A stretch of 64,000 nt of DNA from CmP2 sp052084925 (lineage in GTDB: Bacteria > Actinomycetota > Actinomycetes > Actinomycetales > Micrococcaceae): NCBI GenBank assembly GCA_052084925.1, contig JBQDEV010000012.1, forward strand, positions 1-64,000. Reading direction: 5' to 3'. The notes below the pieces were generated by a model. That model made no database searches. It was not told the DNA's origin and was given only the letters and a program-made list of their open reading frames with translations. Below, one piece after another: positions 1 to 6,636 of this stretch (position 1 is the first letter of the stretch; each line of letters opens with the position of its first letter). The translations under genes were made by a program, and so were the position numbers.

Positions 1-37
1 CCCAGTATCGCGCACAAAGCATCGTTCTGATGCTTTT

Positions 38-111
38 GCGGATGTAGCTCAGTTGGCTAGAGCGCCACCTTGCCAAGGTGGAGGTCGCGAGTTCGAATCT
101 CGTCATCCGCT
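38..111 (+). tRNA. tRNA-Gly (anticodon GCC)
   Basis: A complete cloverleaf can be drawn. The 7-bp acceptor stem starts GCGGATG and closes with CATCCGC, the T arm contains GTTCGAATC, and the anticodon stem CCACC/GGTGG encloses the loop TTGCCAA, giving anticodon GCC. The discriminator base is T. No CCA is encoded. A terminator-like hairpin follows at once. Confidence 0.96.
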
Positions 112-118
112 CAGATCA

Positions 119-163
119 CCCCGTCAGAGTCACCGATCAACGGTGAAGATGGCGGGGATTTTT
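119..163 (+). terminator. Rho-independent terminator after tRNA-Gly
   Basis: An imperfect stem (arms starting CCCCGTCA and ending TGGCGGGG, with a small internal loop and a loop near GATCAAC) is followed by ATTTTT at 158-163. It lies 8 bases after the tRNA and fits its terminator. Confidence 0.7.
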
Positions 164-258
164 GATTCTCCGTTCACTCCCCCGAGACACGCCGACCCGA
201 CCCCTCAGTGATCTTCATCACCGCGAGGTCAGGCCGACTGGTTGGGTGGGTCTGTGAT

Positions 259-1317
259 CTACGCCGACTCGGCCAGCTGGCCCTCGCGAACCAGTGCAGT
301 CATACGGGACACCGTGCGGAAGTACTTCTTCATGTAACCGCTGCCCATCATCTCCTCAGTGAACAGCTGGTCGAAGGGAACACCCGAGGCGATCACCGGA
401 ACGTCCTTGTCGTAGAGGCGGTCCGCAAACACCACGAACCGCAGGGCCATCGCCTGCTCGGTGATCGTCTGGACATCGTTGAGCACCAGGATATCAATGT
501 CCTTGACCAAGTCCCGGTAGCGGGAGGGATGCACACGTGACAAGTTGGCCGTCAGCGCGGAGAAATCGTCCTGAGCGACCACAGCGGCGTCGGGGAAGTT
601 CTTCTCCAAGGCACCCTGAAGTTCCTCTGTAGGCAGTGGCGACGGAGCCTCGACGAGGCCGCGGTGGCGATAATCCTCGCCGTCGACGCGCAGGACCTCG
701 AACTGGTCGGAGAGCACCTGAATCTCGCGTTTGAAGTCCTGCGCCGCGAATCGTCCTTCGCCCAGCGCACCCGGCAACGTATTCGAGGTGGCCACCAAAC
801 GCACTCCCGCATCGGCCAGCTCGCGCATCAGCCGCGACATCAGCACAGTATCGCCCGGATCATCGAGCTCGAACTCATCGATGCACACCAGGGTGTAGTC
901 CTTCAGGACATCAACCGTTTGTCGGAACGAGAGGGCGCCGACTAGGTTCGTGTATTCGACGAAAGTGCCGAAGGCCTTGGGGCCGGGCACCGCGTGCCAG
1001 AGGGAGGCCAGCAGGTGGGTTTTTCCCACACCGAAGCCGCCATCGAGATAAAGACCCGTCGGCTCCGAGGTGGCCTTCTTCTTTCCGCCCTTCAGGAAGC
1101 TGAAGAATCCGCCTGAGTCCTTGGATTTGCGGCCTTGAATCGATGCCGCGAATCGCTGCAGCCGCTCAACCGCGGCGGCCTGAGACGGATGCGCCGGATC
1201 TGGAATATACGTGTCGAACGACACTTCCCCGAAACGATAGGACGGATGGAATCCCGTGAGCAGTTCTTCGGGGGAAACCAGCGGGCTCCGCTCGGCGAGG
1301 TGGACGATCTCGGGCAC
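259..1317 (-). CDS. zapE: Cell division protein ZapE (AFG1-like ATPase)
   Basis: This 352-residue protein belongs to the AFG1/ZapE family of P-loop ATPases. The Walker A motif GGFGVGKTH lies near residue 95 and a Walker B-like LVCIDEFELDD near residue 145, with a sensor-like LVATSNT further on. In proteobacteria ZapE binds FtsZ at the division ring; in actinobacteria the role is less certain and is inferred from homology. Most of the family core is present, including the typical C-terminal RYRDLVKDIDILVLNDVQ region. The chosen start gives MPEIVHLAE. The gene is transcribed away from the sulfurtransferase at 1592, and the 274-base space between them must hold both promoters, although I could not pick them with confidence. 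Confidence 0.88.
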   Translation of the reverse strand: MPEIVHLAERSPLVSPEELLTGFHPSYRFGEVSFDTYIPDPAHPSQAAAVERLQRFAASIQGRKSKDSGGFFSFLKGGKKKATSEPTGLYLDGGFGVGKTHLLASLWHAVPGPKAFGTFVEYTNLVGALSFRQTVDVLKDYTLVCIDEFELDDPGDTVLMSRLMRELADAGVRLVATSNTLPGALGEGRFAAQDFKREIQVLSDQFEVLRVDGEDYRHRGLVEAPSPLPTEELQGALEKNFPDAAVVAQDDFSALTANLSRVHPSRYRDLVKDIDILVLNDVQTITEQAMALRFVVFADRLYDKDVPVIASGVPFDQLFTEEMMGSGYMKKYFRTVSRMTALVREGQLAESA

Positions 1318-1591
1318 AGTGAAGTTCCGTTCATGGCTTGAGTGGATTTTCTGGGGGTATGACGCGCCTCAACTCTACAGCGCAGGTACGGAACATCGGG
1401 AGTCCTGCACGATGGAAACGTTCCAGGGAATGCACCCGGGGCAGTATGGCGTTGTATGAATCGACTGAGGCGCGCCATCATGTCGTCAACGGCTCCGAGT
1501 CCCTAGGCTGGTGGTACTCCCCGGATGCGCCTGGTCCGCCGGACAACGGCAGCCAGGCGGCCTCCAACGCCAACAGAAAGGCATCGTTCTC

Positions 1592-2503
1592 ATGACTTCA
1601 CTCGACAACGCCGACCGCGCCCCCATCGAGGACAGCGACTATGCCCACCCCGAGAAGCTGGTCTCGACCGAGTGGGTCGCCGCGCACAAGAACGACGCCC
1701 ACGTCGTGATCCTGGAATCCAACGAAGACACCTTGCTCTACAACACCGGGCACATTCCCGGCGCCCTCAAAATCGATTGGCACACCGAACTCAACGATCC
1801 GGTGACCCGAGACTTCGTGGGTCCGGAAGAATTCGCCCGCGTGCTCGGCGCCAAGGGGATTACCCGGGACACCACCGTGGTGTTCTACGGCGACAAGTCC
1901 AACTGGTGGGCTGCGTATGCCCTTTGGGTCTTCACCCTCTACGGTCACCCCGACACCCGCCTGATGAACGGCGGACGCGACAAATGGTTGGCCGAAGGCC
2001 GTGAGGTCACCAAGGACGTCCCAACGGTGACGTCGGTCGAGTACCCCGTCACCGAGCGTGACGATACGACCGAGCGTGCTTCGCGTGAGGACGCCCTCAC
2101 GAGCATCGGTACTCTGCCGCTGATCGATGTGCGTTCCTTCCCCGAGTACACCGGCGAGACCACCCATATGGCCGGGTATCCGCAGGAAGGCACTCTGCGT
2201 GGAGGTCACATCCCGACGGCGGCATCGGTACCGTGGGCGAAAGCGGCTCAGGAGGACGGCACCTTCAAACCGCGCGCCGAGCTGGAGGCCATCTACCGCG
2301 ACGAGGCAGGTCTGGGCACCACTGATCAGGTGATCGCGTACTGCCGTATCGGCGAGCGTTCCTCGCACACCTGGTTCGTGCTCCGTCACCTGCTGGGCTA
2401 CGCTTCGGTCCGCAACTACGACGGATCGTGGACCGAGTGGGGCAACTCGGTGCGCCTGCCGATCGTCGTCGGCGAACAGCCGGGTGACGCGCCCCAGCGA
2501 TAA
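1592..2503 (+). CDS. sseA: Thiosulfate/3-mercaptopyruvate sulfurtransferase (SseA-like)
   Basis: A 303-residue protein with two tandem rhodanese domains. The first is inactive (GHIPGALKIDWH). The second carries the active-site loop YCRIGERSSHTW with the persulfide-forming cysteine near residue 255. The family moves sulfane sulfur from thiosulfate or mercaptopyruvate to acceptors. I chose the ATG at 1592, preceded by AGAAAGG, rather than an in-frame upstream start that would add a Pro/Gly-rich stretch. The next gene is a SufE-like sulfur acceptor, the same pair known in mycobacteria as Rv3283-Rv3284, so the two probably act together in sulfur relay. A stem-loop separates them. Confidence 0.92.
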   Translation: MTSLDNADRAPIEDSDYAHPEKLVSTEWVAAHKNDAHVVILESNEDTLLYNTGHIPGALKIDWHTELNDPVTRDFVGPEEFARVLGAKGITRDTTVVFYGDKSNWWAAYALWVFTLYGHPDTRLMNGGRDKWLAEGREVTKDVPTVTSVEYPVTERDDTTERASREDALTSIGTLPLIDVRSFPEYTGETTHMAGYPQEGTLRGGHIPTAASVPWAKAAQEDGTFKPRAELEAIYRDEAGLGTTDQVIAYCRIGERSSHTWFVLRHLLGYASVRNYDGSWTEWGNSVRLPIVVGEQPGDAPQR

Positions 2504-2510
2504 ACGACAT

Positions 2511-2527
2511 CCCGGTCCCCGACCGGG
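2511..2527 (+). terminator. Small hairpin after sseA
   Basis: A 7-bp GC-rich stem, CCCGGTC/GACCGGG with a CCC loop, begins 8 bases after the sseA stop. The run that follows has few T residues, so it is a weak terminator or an mRNA-stabilising hairpin. Confidence 0.4.
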
Positions 2528-2550
2528 TTGCAGAGAACCCGAGACACTAT

Positions 2551-2580
2551 GCTGGGGTGCGTCCTAAAACGCACCCCAGC
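2551..2580 (+). promoter_or_regulatory. Perfect 12-bp stem-loop between sseA and sufE
   Basis: GCTGGGGTGCGT and its exact complement flank the loop CCTAAA, 30 bases upstream of the sufE start. The following tract AGTCTTCATTGT is only mildly T-rich. It could be a terminator or attenuator that uncouples sufE from sseA, or a protective 5' end for a processed sufE transcript. Confidence 0.55.
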
Positions 2581-2609
2581 AGTCTTCATTGTCAGTGGAG
2601 GAACACACC

Positions 2610-3068
2610 GTGACCGACGCGTCTATTCCGGCAGCTCTTGCGACCATCTTCGAAGAGTTCCAAGAGGTGCCCGAGGCCGAGCGCCTCGAGCTGCTCTTCG
2701 AGCTTTCCGAAGAGCTCCCCGAGGTGCCGAGCAGCTATGCCGGTCACGAAGACCAGATGGAACAGGTGACGGAGTGCCAGACTCCCCTGTTCCTCGCCGT
2801 CGAATTCGATGACACGGAGAATCCAGACGATCCGGCCACCACGCTGATCATCTCGGCACCGGCAGAGGCACCGACGACCCGTGGCTTCGGCTCCATCATC
2901 GTTCAGGGTCTCTCCGGCCTGCCCGCCTCACAGATTCTGGGCGTTCCCGACGATGTCCCGAACCGGCTCGGACTCAATCGAGCACTGACTCCCCTACGGT
3001 TGCGCGGGATGAGTGCACTGCTCGGCCGGATCAAACGCAACATCACCGAACATCTGGCAGGCGCCTGA
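2610..3068 (+). CDS. SufE family sulfur acceptor protein
   Basis: A 152-residue SufE-like protein. SufE accepts persulfide sulfur on a conserved cysteine, seen here in ECQTPLFLAVEF near residue 56, and passes it to Fe-S assembly or other sulfur users. The family core FQEVPEAERLELLFELSEELP precedes it, and the ITEHLAGA end is typical. GTG at 2610 is chosen because GGAGGA sits 7 bases upstream; a TTG seven codons earlier is in frame but would start inside that site. It follows the sulfurtransferase and probably receives sulfur from it or from a cysteine desulfurase encoded elsewhere. Confidence 0.88.
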   Translation: MTDASIPAALATIFEEFQEVPEAERLELLFELSEELPEVPSSYAGHEDQMEQVTECQTPLFLAVEFDDTENPDDPATTLIISAPAEAPTTRGFGSIIVQGLSGLPASQILGVPDDVPNRLGLNRALTPLRLRGMSALLGRIKRNITEHLAGA

Positions 3069-3098
3069 CTCAACGCTTCGGCGCGCGTCCGTTGGTGA

Positions 3099-3362
3099 TT
3101 ATCGGGCCTTCTTCACCGCTGTGTAGCTGCCCACGTAGTCAGTGCTGGCGTGCCATGACCAGGCATTGAACGAGCACGCCTCGACGATTACCGTGTACCC
3201 CTGCTGCTCGTAATTGTGCACGGCCCACTCCAGCTTGTTGTTGCACTCGGTGGCCGAGGCTCCCGTGACTTCGGTGGCGGCTTGTGCGGGTGCAGCGAAA
3301 GCCACTCCCCCGAGCACGGCGAGAGCGGCGCTGGCGCCAGCAATACGTTTGGTGAACTTCAA
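3099..3362 (-). CDS. Small secreted protein with two cysteines
   Basis: I do not recognise a named family. The 87-residue product begins MKFTKRIAGASAALAVLGG and has a clear Sec signal peptide ending AAPAQA-A (cleavage near residue 28). The mature part of about 59 residues has exactly two cysteines (ATECNNK and VEACSFN) and many aromatics, consistent with a small disulfide-linked extracellular domain. The start is inferred to be TTG at 3362, with GGAGAGGACG upstream; longer in-frame versions would bury the signal peptide behind a basic non-signal stretch. It is convergent with sufE, about 30 bases apart. No partner gene is evident. Confidence 0.7.
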   Translation of the reverse strand: MKFTKRIAGASAALAVLGGVAFAAPAQAATEVTGASATECNNKLEWAVHNYEQQGYTVIVEACSFNAWSWHASTDYVGSYTAVKKAR

Positions 3363-3583
3363 GATCTCGTCCTCTCCGCCGCAGCGGCTTCTCATTGATT
3401 TTGGGTTCACGGTCGCCCGAAGTCTGAGATTCAGCTTTGGTGGCAACAGTCACCGAAACTACTGAGGCCACCAAGTCATTCGCAAGGGTTTGTTATCCCA
3501 CCGTCCAGCTTTTCAGGCACCGTCGTCGTCGCTAGGGCCTGTGATAGTGGGAAAGCGCGAGGATGATGTGAATTCTCTGGGAA
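3363..3583. other. Intergenic stretch without recognisable gene
   Basis: Between the secreted-peptide gene and the repeat of the GPP34 3' end I see no open frame with coding character, no RNA gene and no clear terminator. It must contain the promoter of the leftward secreted-peptide gene. Confidence 0.4.
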
Positions 3584-3653
3584 TCACGCATTCAGCCCCG
3601 AGGGACCTCCGCTTGTCGCAATGAGCTCTTCCAACACGGCGTTGCCGGCGCTG
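3584..3653 (-). repeat. Displaced copy of the GPP34 3' end (att-like direct repeat, distal copy)
   Basis: These 70 bases match 4581-4650, the last 70 bases of the GPP34 gene, in the same orientation at 61 of 70 positions. The terminal 29 bases (3584-3612 against 4581-4609), including the stop codon, are identical. Read on the minus strand it still encodes the GPP34 C-terminus (NAVLEELIATSGGPSGLNA, stop). Three of the nine differences are synonymous. The copy continues upstream in frame to an ATG at 3673, giving a 30-codon remnant, but without further similarity to GPP34. Confidence 0.85.
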
Positions 3654-3727
3654 AGATTATATGCGTTCAAGGTCATCCAGCTGCCGCGAGCATCGGAACG
3701 AAAGTTATGCCGAGAATCAACAACAGT
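3654..3727. other. Junction between the repeat and the cassette genes
   Basis: A stretch with no gene and no resemblance to GPP34. It holds the region downstream of the 97-residue gene. I see no clear terminator. Confidence 0.35.
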
Positions 3728-4021
3728 TCACTTATCGTCAGGATGACGAAATGGTCGGTCCTCTAGAGGAATATAGTCGTCCCATGCGGGATCGGCATAG
3801 ACGTCTGGATACCGGGCGTTAATGAGATCCATCACCTGGCTTACTAGTCGGCCATCGGCTTCACTCATGTCACCATAGCGAACACGGGTGAAGTCATGTC
3901 TGGCGGGGATATCAAGCGCCTGGAGGATTTGCGAGTACCGCTTCATCAGTTCGGGCGACTGTATAGTTCCAGTCGGCGTCACTGGTACGTCCAACGTAAT
4001 TCTCTGGACAGGTTCATTCAT
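3728..4021 (-). CDS. Small acidic protein of unknown function (cassette gene 2)
   Basis: A 97-residue, predominantly acidic and hydrophilic protein with no signal peptide, membrane segment or cysteine. I do not recognise the family. The ATG overlaps the end of the upstream 176-residue gene by 8 bases, so the two are translated as a pair, and AAGGCGGG precedes the start. It ends just before the displaced repeat of the GPP34 3' end. Base composition of this module is near 50% GC in the stretch I counted (4021-4140), below the flanking genes, suggesting recent acquisition. A small acidic partner next to a cysteine-containing protein could be an immunity- or antitoxin-like protein, but that is only a guess. 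Confidence 0.6.
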   Translation of the reverse strand: MNEPVQRITLDVPVTPTGTIQSPELMKRYSQILQALDIPARHDFTRVRYGDMSEADGRLVSQVMDLINARYPDVYADPAWDDYIPLEDRPFRHPDDK

Positions 4022-4544
4022 CGGATTTACCCGCCTTGGTAACCGTCGAATCGTAAGGTTCTATACTCATGGGTCCGAAGTCCCCGCATCTGTCGCTCAC
4101 CGTAGCAATTTCGCTGTTCGTGCTAATCCTCCAATAACCAGAACTATTCCCATGTCCAGTGGTCAAATGAAAATGACCCGTGGTGTATTCCGAGTCTTGA
4201 GGCACACCATTCAACTGCAACGAAACACTTCCAGGTGAGCTCAAGAACCCTTCCACGATAATACGCTCAGGACTACTAAAGCTATCCGACCACCAGCTTC
4301 CGTTACAGCCGCGTGGGCGGGCGGTGCCCATAGAAGTAAGACACCGATAGAGAGGCAGATTGAAGAGAGTTTTGTGCGGGACCCTTCGCATTACACCACT
4401 TTCGTTAGTGGCCGAACGGTTACCCGTTACACCTTCGCAGAACCAATCAAATATCGGAAGGGCCAGTGTTTGCATCGTTGTCCCATGCGCCGTGTCACTA
4501 TGAACCGCAATTGTTCCCGACACCTCAGATGATCCATCCCGCAA
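4014..4544 (-). CDS. Unknown protein with four cysteines (cassette gene 1)
   Basis: This 176-residue protein is not recognised. It contains four cysteines spread over residues about 36-160 (WFCEGV, YRCLTS, RGCNGS, DRCGDF), is rich in Ser, Thr, Gly and aromatics, and has no membrane segment. The composition resembles an extracellular disulfide-bonded beta domain, but no signal peptide is visible at the TTG start at 4544. A TAG lies six codons upstream, so the N-terminus cannot be extended. An internal ATG about 24 codons in is an alternative start. The gene begins 36 bases after the GPP34 stop and overlaps the next small gene. The 5' part may have been lost at the recombination junction. Confidence 0.5.
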   Translation of the reverse strand: MRDGSSEVSGTIAVHSDTAHGTTMQTLALPIFDWFCEGVTGNRSATNESGVMRRVPHKTLFNLPLYRCLTSMGTARPRGCNGSWWSDSFSSPERIIVEGFLSSPGSVSLQLNGVPQDSEYTTGHFHLTTGHGNSSGYWRISTNSEIATVSDRCGDFGPMSIEPYDSTVTKAGKSDE

Positions 4545-4580
4545 GAGTCTGGCACACTCCTACTATTACGGAGTGGATAT

Positions 4581-4650
4581 TCACGCATTCAGCCCCGAGG
4601 GACCTCCGCGTGTCGCGATCAGTTCTTCCGACACGGCGTTCTCCACGCTG
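4581..4650 (-). repeat. 3' end of GPP34 gene, proximal copy of the direct repeat
   Basis: The last 70 bases of the GPP34 coding region are the partner of the displaced copy at 3584-3653. The 29 bases ending in the stop codon are identical in both copies. The repeats bound a 997-base period that contains the two unknown genes. Confidence 0.85.
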
Positions 4651-5333
4651 TGCAGGGCCTCATAGACAGACCTCTCCTGGTCCGAGTTAAGGGTCTCGTA
4701 TTTTTCCTTGAGGAGATCTGCAACCTTGGGACGGCGGGATTCCGGGGAGAGGCGTTCCAGCAGGCCCGTGACGTGCATCAGGGACAGCAGAGGCCAGGTC
4801 ACGAGGTCGAGCGGCTCTTCTCGATTGAGCACCACGCCCAATCGTACTTTGAGGTCCAGTTCGTAGAAGGACTCATTCTTGAAGTGACGGGTACGTTTGA
4901 AGAGCCCGAAGAGTCTGATCTGCTTGACCTGCACTGCTCCCCGTTCCACCAGGGCCTCGACGACGACGTCGCGCAACCTCCTGGTGGACAGACGGTTCAC
5001 CCATTGCTCCGCGTCCATGCCTTCGGGGGCGTCCCCAATCAGCGCCAGCACGCGGTCGAGCGGATGTTCCAGGGCATGCTCGGGCTGCCAGCCCTTCGGA
5101 GCATCGCCACCGTTCAGGATGGCCGCCGGATCGTCGGCGATCTCGACTCGGTCCTTGGTGATGATGAGCCGGCCGCGCCGCGCTAAGTCCGCAAGTACCG
5201 CGCCAGCCAGTCCCACCTGGACGTCGTGTTCGCGGACACGGAATCGTCCGCTGGAATCCAGTGCCAGCAACAGAAAATACTCGGGCAGGTTGAACGCGCG
5301 ACCCGTGTTCTCGGAAGAGGTCATGGCGCCCAT
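4581..5333 (-). CDS. GPP34 (GOLPH3-like) family protein
   Basis: A 250-residue single-domain GPP34 protein. The N-terminal hallmark LPEYFLLLALDSSGRFRV is followed by AGAVLADLARRGRL, equivalent to the LRGR stretch of GOLPH3, and the helical C-terminal half contains LVTWPLLSLMHVTGLLERL. Eukaryotic GOLPH3 binds phosphatidylinositol-4-phosphate on Golgi membranes; the role of bacterial members is not established. The start is placed at ATG 5333 (MGAMTSS) with GGGGA upstream; ATG 5324 is an alternative. It lies 14 bases after pgsA, the phosphatidylinositol-phosphate synthase gene, on the same strand. Its last 23 codons are repeated downstream (3584-3653), so the present C-terminus may have been supplied by an inserted element. 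Confidence 0.85.
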   Translation of the reverse strand: MGAMTSSENTGRAFNLPEYFLLLALDSSGRFRVREHDVQVGLAGAVLADLARRGRLIITKDRVEIADDPAAILNGGDAPKGWQPEHALEHPLDRVLALIGDAPEGMDAEQWVNRLSTRRLRDVVVEALVERGAVQVKQIRLFGLFKRTRHFKNESFYELDLKVRLGVVLNREEPLDLVTWPLLSLMHVTGLLERLSPESRRPKVADLLKEKYETLNSDQERSVYEALHSVENAVSEELIATRGGPSGLNA

Positions 5334-5347
5334 TATTCCCCAGAGGC

Positions 5348-5971
5348 TCAGGAACCGGCGACAGGATCGCTGTGGAGCTGCTGCCGGACGCGGGCGATAC
5401 GCTGGCCGACCGTGTAGAGGGAGGCGGCTCCCAGCAGACACAGCACGACCGTGAGCACTATCGGGTGGAGGCCGAGTCCGGTGAAGCCGGTGAAGACCAG
5501 GGTGGCGACCATACGTTCGGGGCGCTCCGCGATGCCTACGTCAGCGTCGAGCCCCATGGCTTCGGCTTTGGCGCGCACATAAGAGACCAGCATGCCGCTG
5601 ACGAGACATACCCCAGCCGCGACGGCGATGACGGGATCGGCCCCGGCACCGAAATACCAGAACATTAGCCCCAGGAACACGGAGGCGTCTTGAACTCGGT
5701 CCAGAGTGGAATCCAGGAAGGCACCCCAGGGGCCCGTCTTGCCCGAGAGGCGGGCCATGACCCCGTCGATCAGGTCGGAGAAGACGAACAGGGTTATCAC
5801 CACGGTGCCCCAGAACAGCTGACCCATCGGGTAGAAGATCAGGGCGGCGAGAGAGACCCCCACGGCACCGATCACGGTGACCATGTTGGGTGTCAGCCGC
5901 AGCGCCAGGAGTAGGCGTGCCACGGGCGTGAAGATCCGTGTGAAAAGCGCGCGGGCGTACTTGTTCAGCAT
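5348..5971 (-). CDS. pgsA: Phosphatidylinositol phosphate synthase (CDP-alcohol phosphatidyltransferase)
   Basis: A 207-residue integral membrane enzyme of the CDP-alcohol phosphatidyltransferase family. The catalytic signature D-x2-D-G-x2-A-R-x8-G-x3-D-x3-D is read in DLIDGVMARL...GAFLDSTLDR (residues about 65-92), between hydrophobic helices. In actinobacteria the member in this position (after thrS and a HIT gene) joins inositol-1-phosphate to CDP-diacylglycerol. ATG at 5971 follows the HIT gene stop by 4 bases. Unlike Mycobacterium, where a PIM acyltransferase and pimA follow, the next gene here is GPP34. Confidence 0.9.
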   Translation of the reverse strand: MLNKYARALFTRIFTPVARLLLALRLTPNMVTVIGAVGVSLAALIFYPMGQLFWGTVVITLFVFSDLIDGVMARLSGKTGPWGAFLDSTLDRVQDASVFLGLMFWYFGAGADPVIAVAAGVCLVSGMLVSYVRAKAEAMGLDADVGIAERPERMVATLVFTGFTGLGLHPIVLTVVLCLLGAASLYTVGQRIARVRQQLHSDPVAGS

Positions 5972-5975
5972 GAAG

Positions 5976-6635
5976 TCAGTCGCCTTGTCCGGTCGCCGAC
6001 GTCTCTGCCCTGTGTTCACGGTCCCGATCAAAGGTCGCCGCAGCCTCGTCCCATGCCGAGTGTAGCGCAGCGTGGAGCTGGTCGAGGCTGGCCGTGATGT
6101 TCTTCGTTTGGGCGATGATCGGCAGGAAATTCCCGTCGCCGTTCCACCGGGGAACAATGTGCTGGTGCAGGTGCGCGGCGATCCCGGCTCCCCCGGCGGT
6201 GCCCTGGTTCATTCCCAAGTTGAAACCGGCCGGACGTCCCGTGGACCGCAGCGCGGTCATCCCGATCTGGGTGAGGCGGGCGAACTCGGCGGTCTCTTCG
6301 AAGGTGAGGTCCGTGTAATCCGGGACGTGTCGGTAGGGGCAGACCAGCAGGTGGCCCGGGTTGTAGGGGTAGAGGTTCATCACCACGAAGCAGGTGGTGC
6401 CGCGGGCGATGATCAGCGACTCCGCATCGTCGCGCTGGGGTGCAGCGCAGAACGGGCAGGACCCTTCATCCTTGACCTGACCCTGACCGCGACTCACATA
6501 GGCCAGCCGATGCGGGTTCCACAGGCGATCGAAACCGTCCGGAGTGCCCGGAAGCTCGAAGTCATCGACCCGGCTCTGCTGCGAAGCAGACGTGCCGGGC
6601 GCGTCACCGGAGGAAGGCATCGGCTGGCCGGTCAT
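5976..6635 (-). CDS. HIT domain protein (Ap4A phosphorylase/hydrolase-like)
   Basis: A 219-residue histidine-triad protein. The nucleotide-binding triad is HLHQHIVPRW near residue 150, and a zinc-type CPFCAAP motif lies near residue 60. The mycobacterial counterpart between thrS and pgsA (Rv2613c) is a diadenosine tetraphosphate phosphorylase, so cleavage of Ap4A, a by-product of tRNA synthetases, is the likely activity. The ATG at 6635 lies one base after the thrS stop, giving tight coupling. A longer in-frame reading upstream only runs inside thrS in another frame. Confidence 0.9.
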   Translation of the reverse strand: MTGQPMPSSGDAPGTSASQQSRVDDFELPGTPDGFDRLWNPHRLAYVSRGQGQVKDEGSCPFCAAPQRDDAESLIIARGTTCFVVMNLYPYNPGHLLVCPYRHVPDYTDLTFEETAEFARLTQIGMTALRSTGRPAGFNLGMNQGTAGGAGIAAHLHQHIVPRWNGDGNFLPIIAQTKNITASLDQLHAALHSAWDEAAATFDRDREHRAETSATGQGD

Positions 6636-6636
6636 G

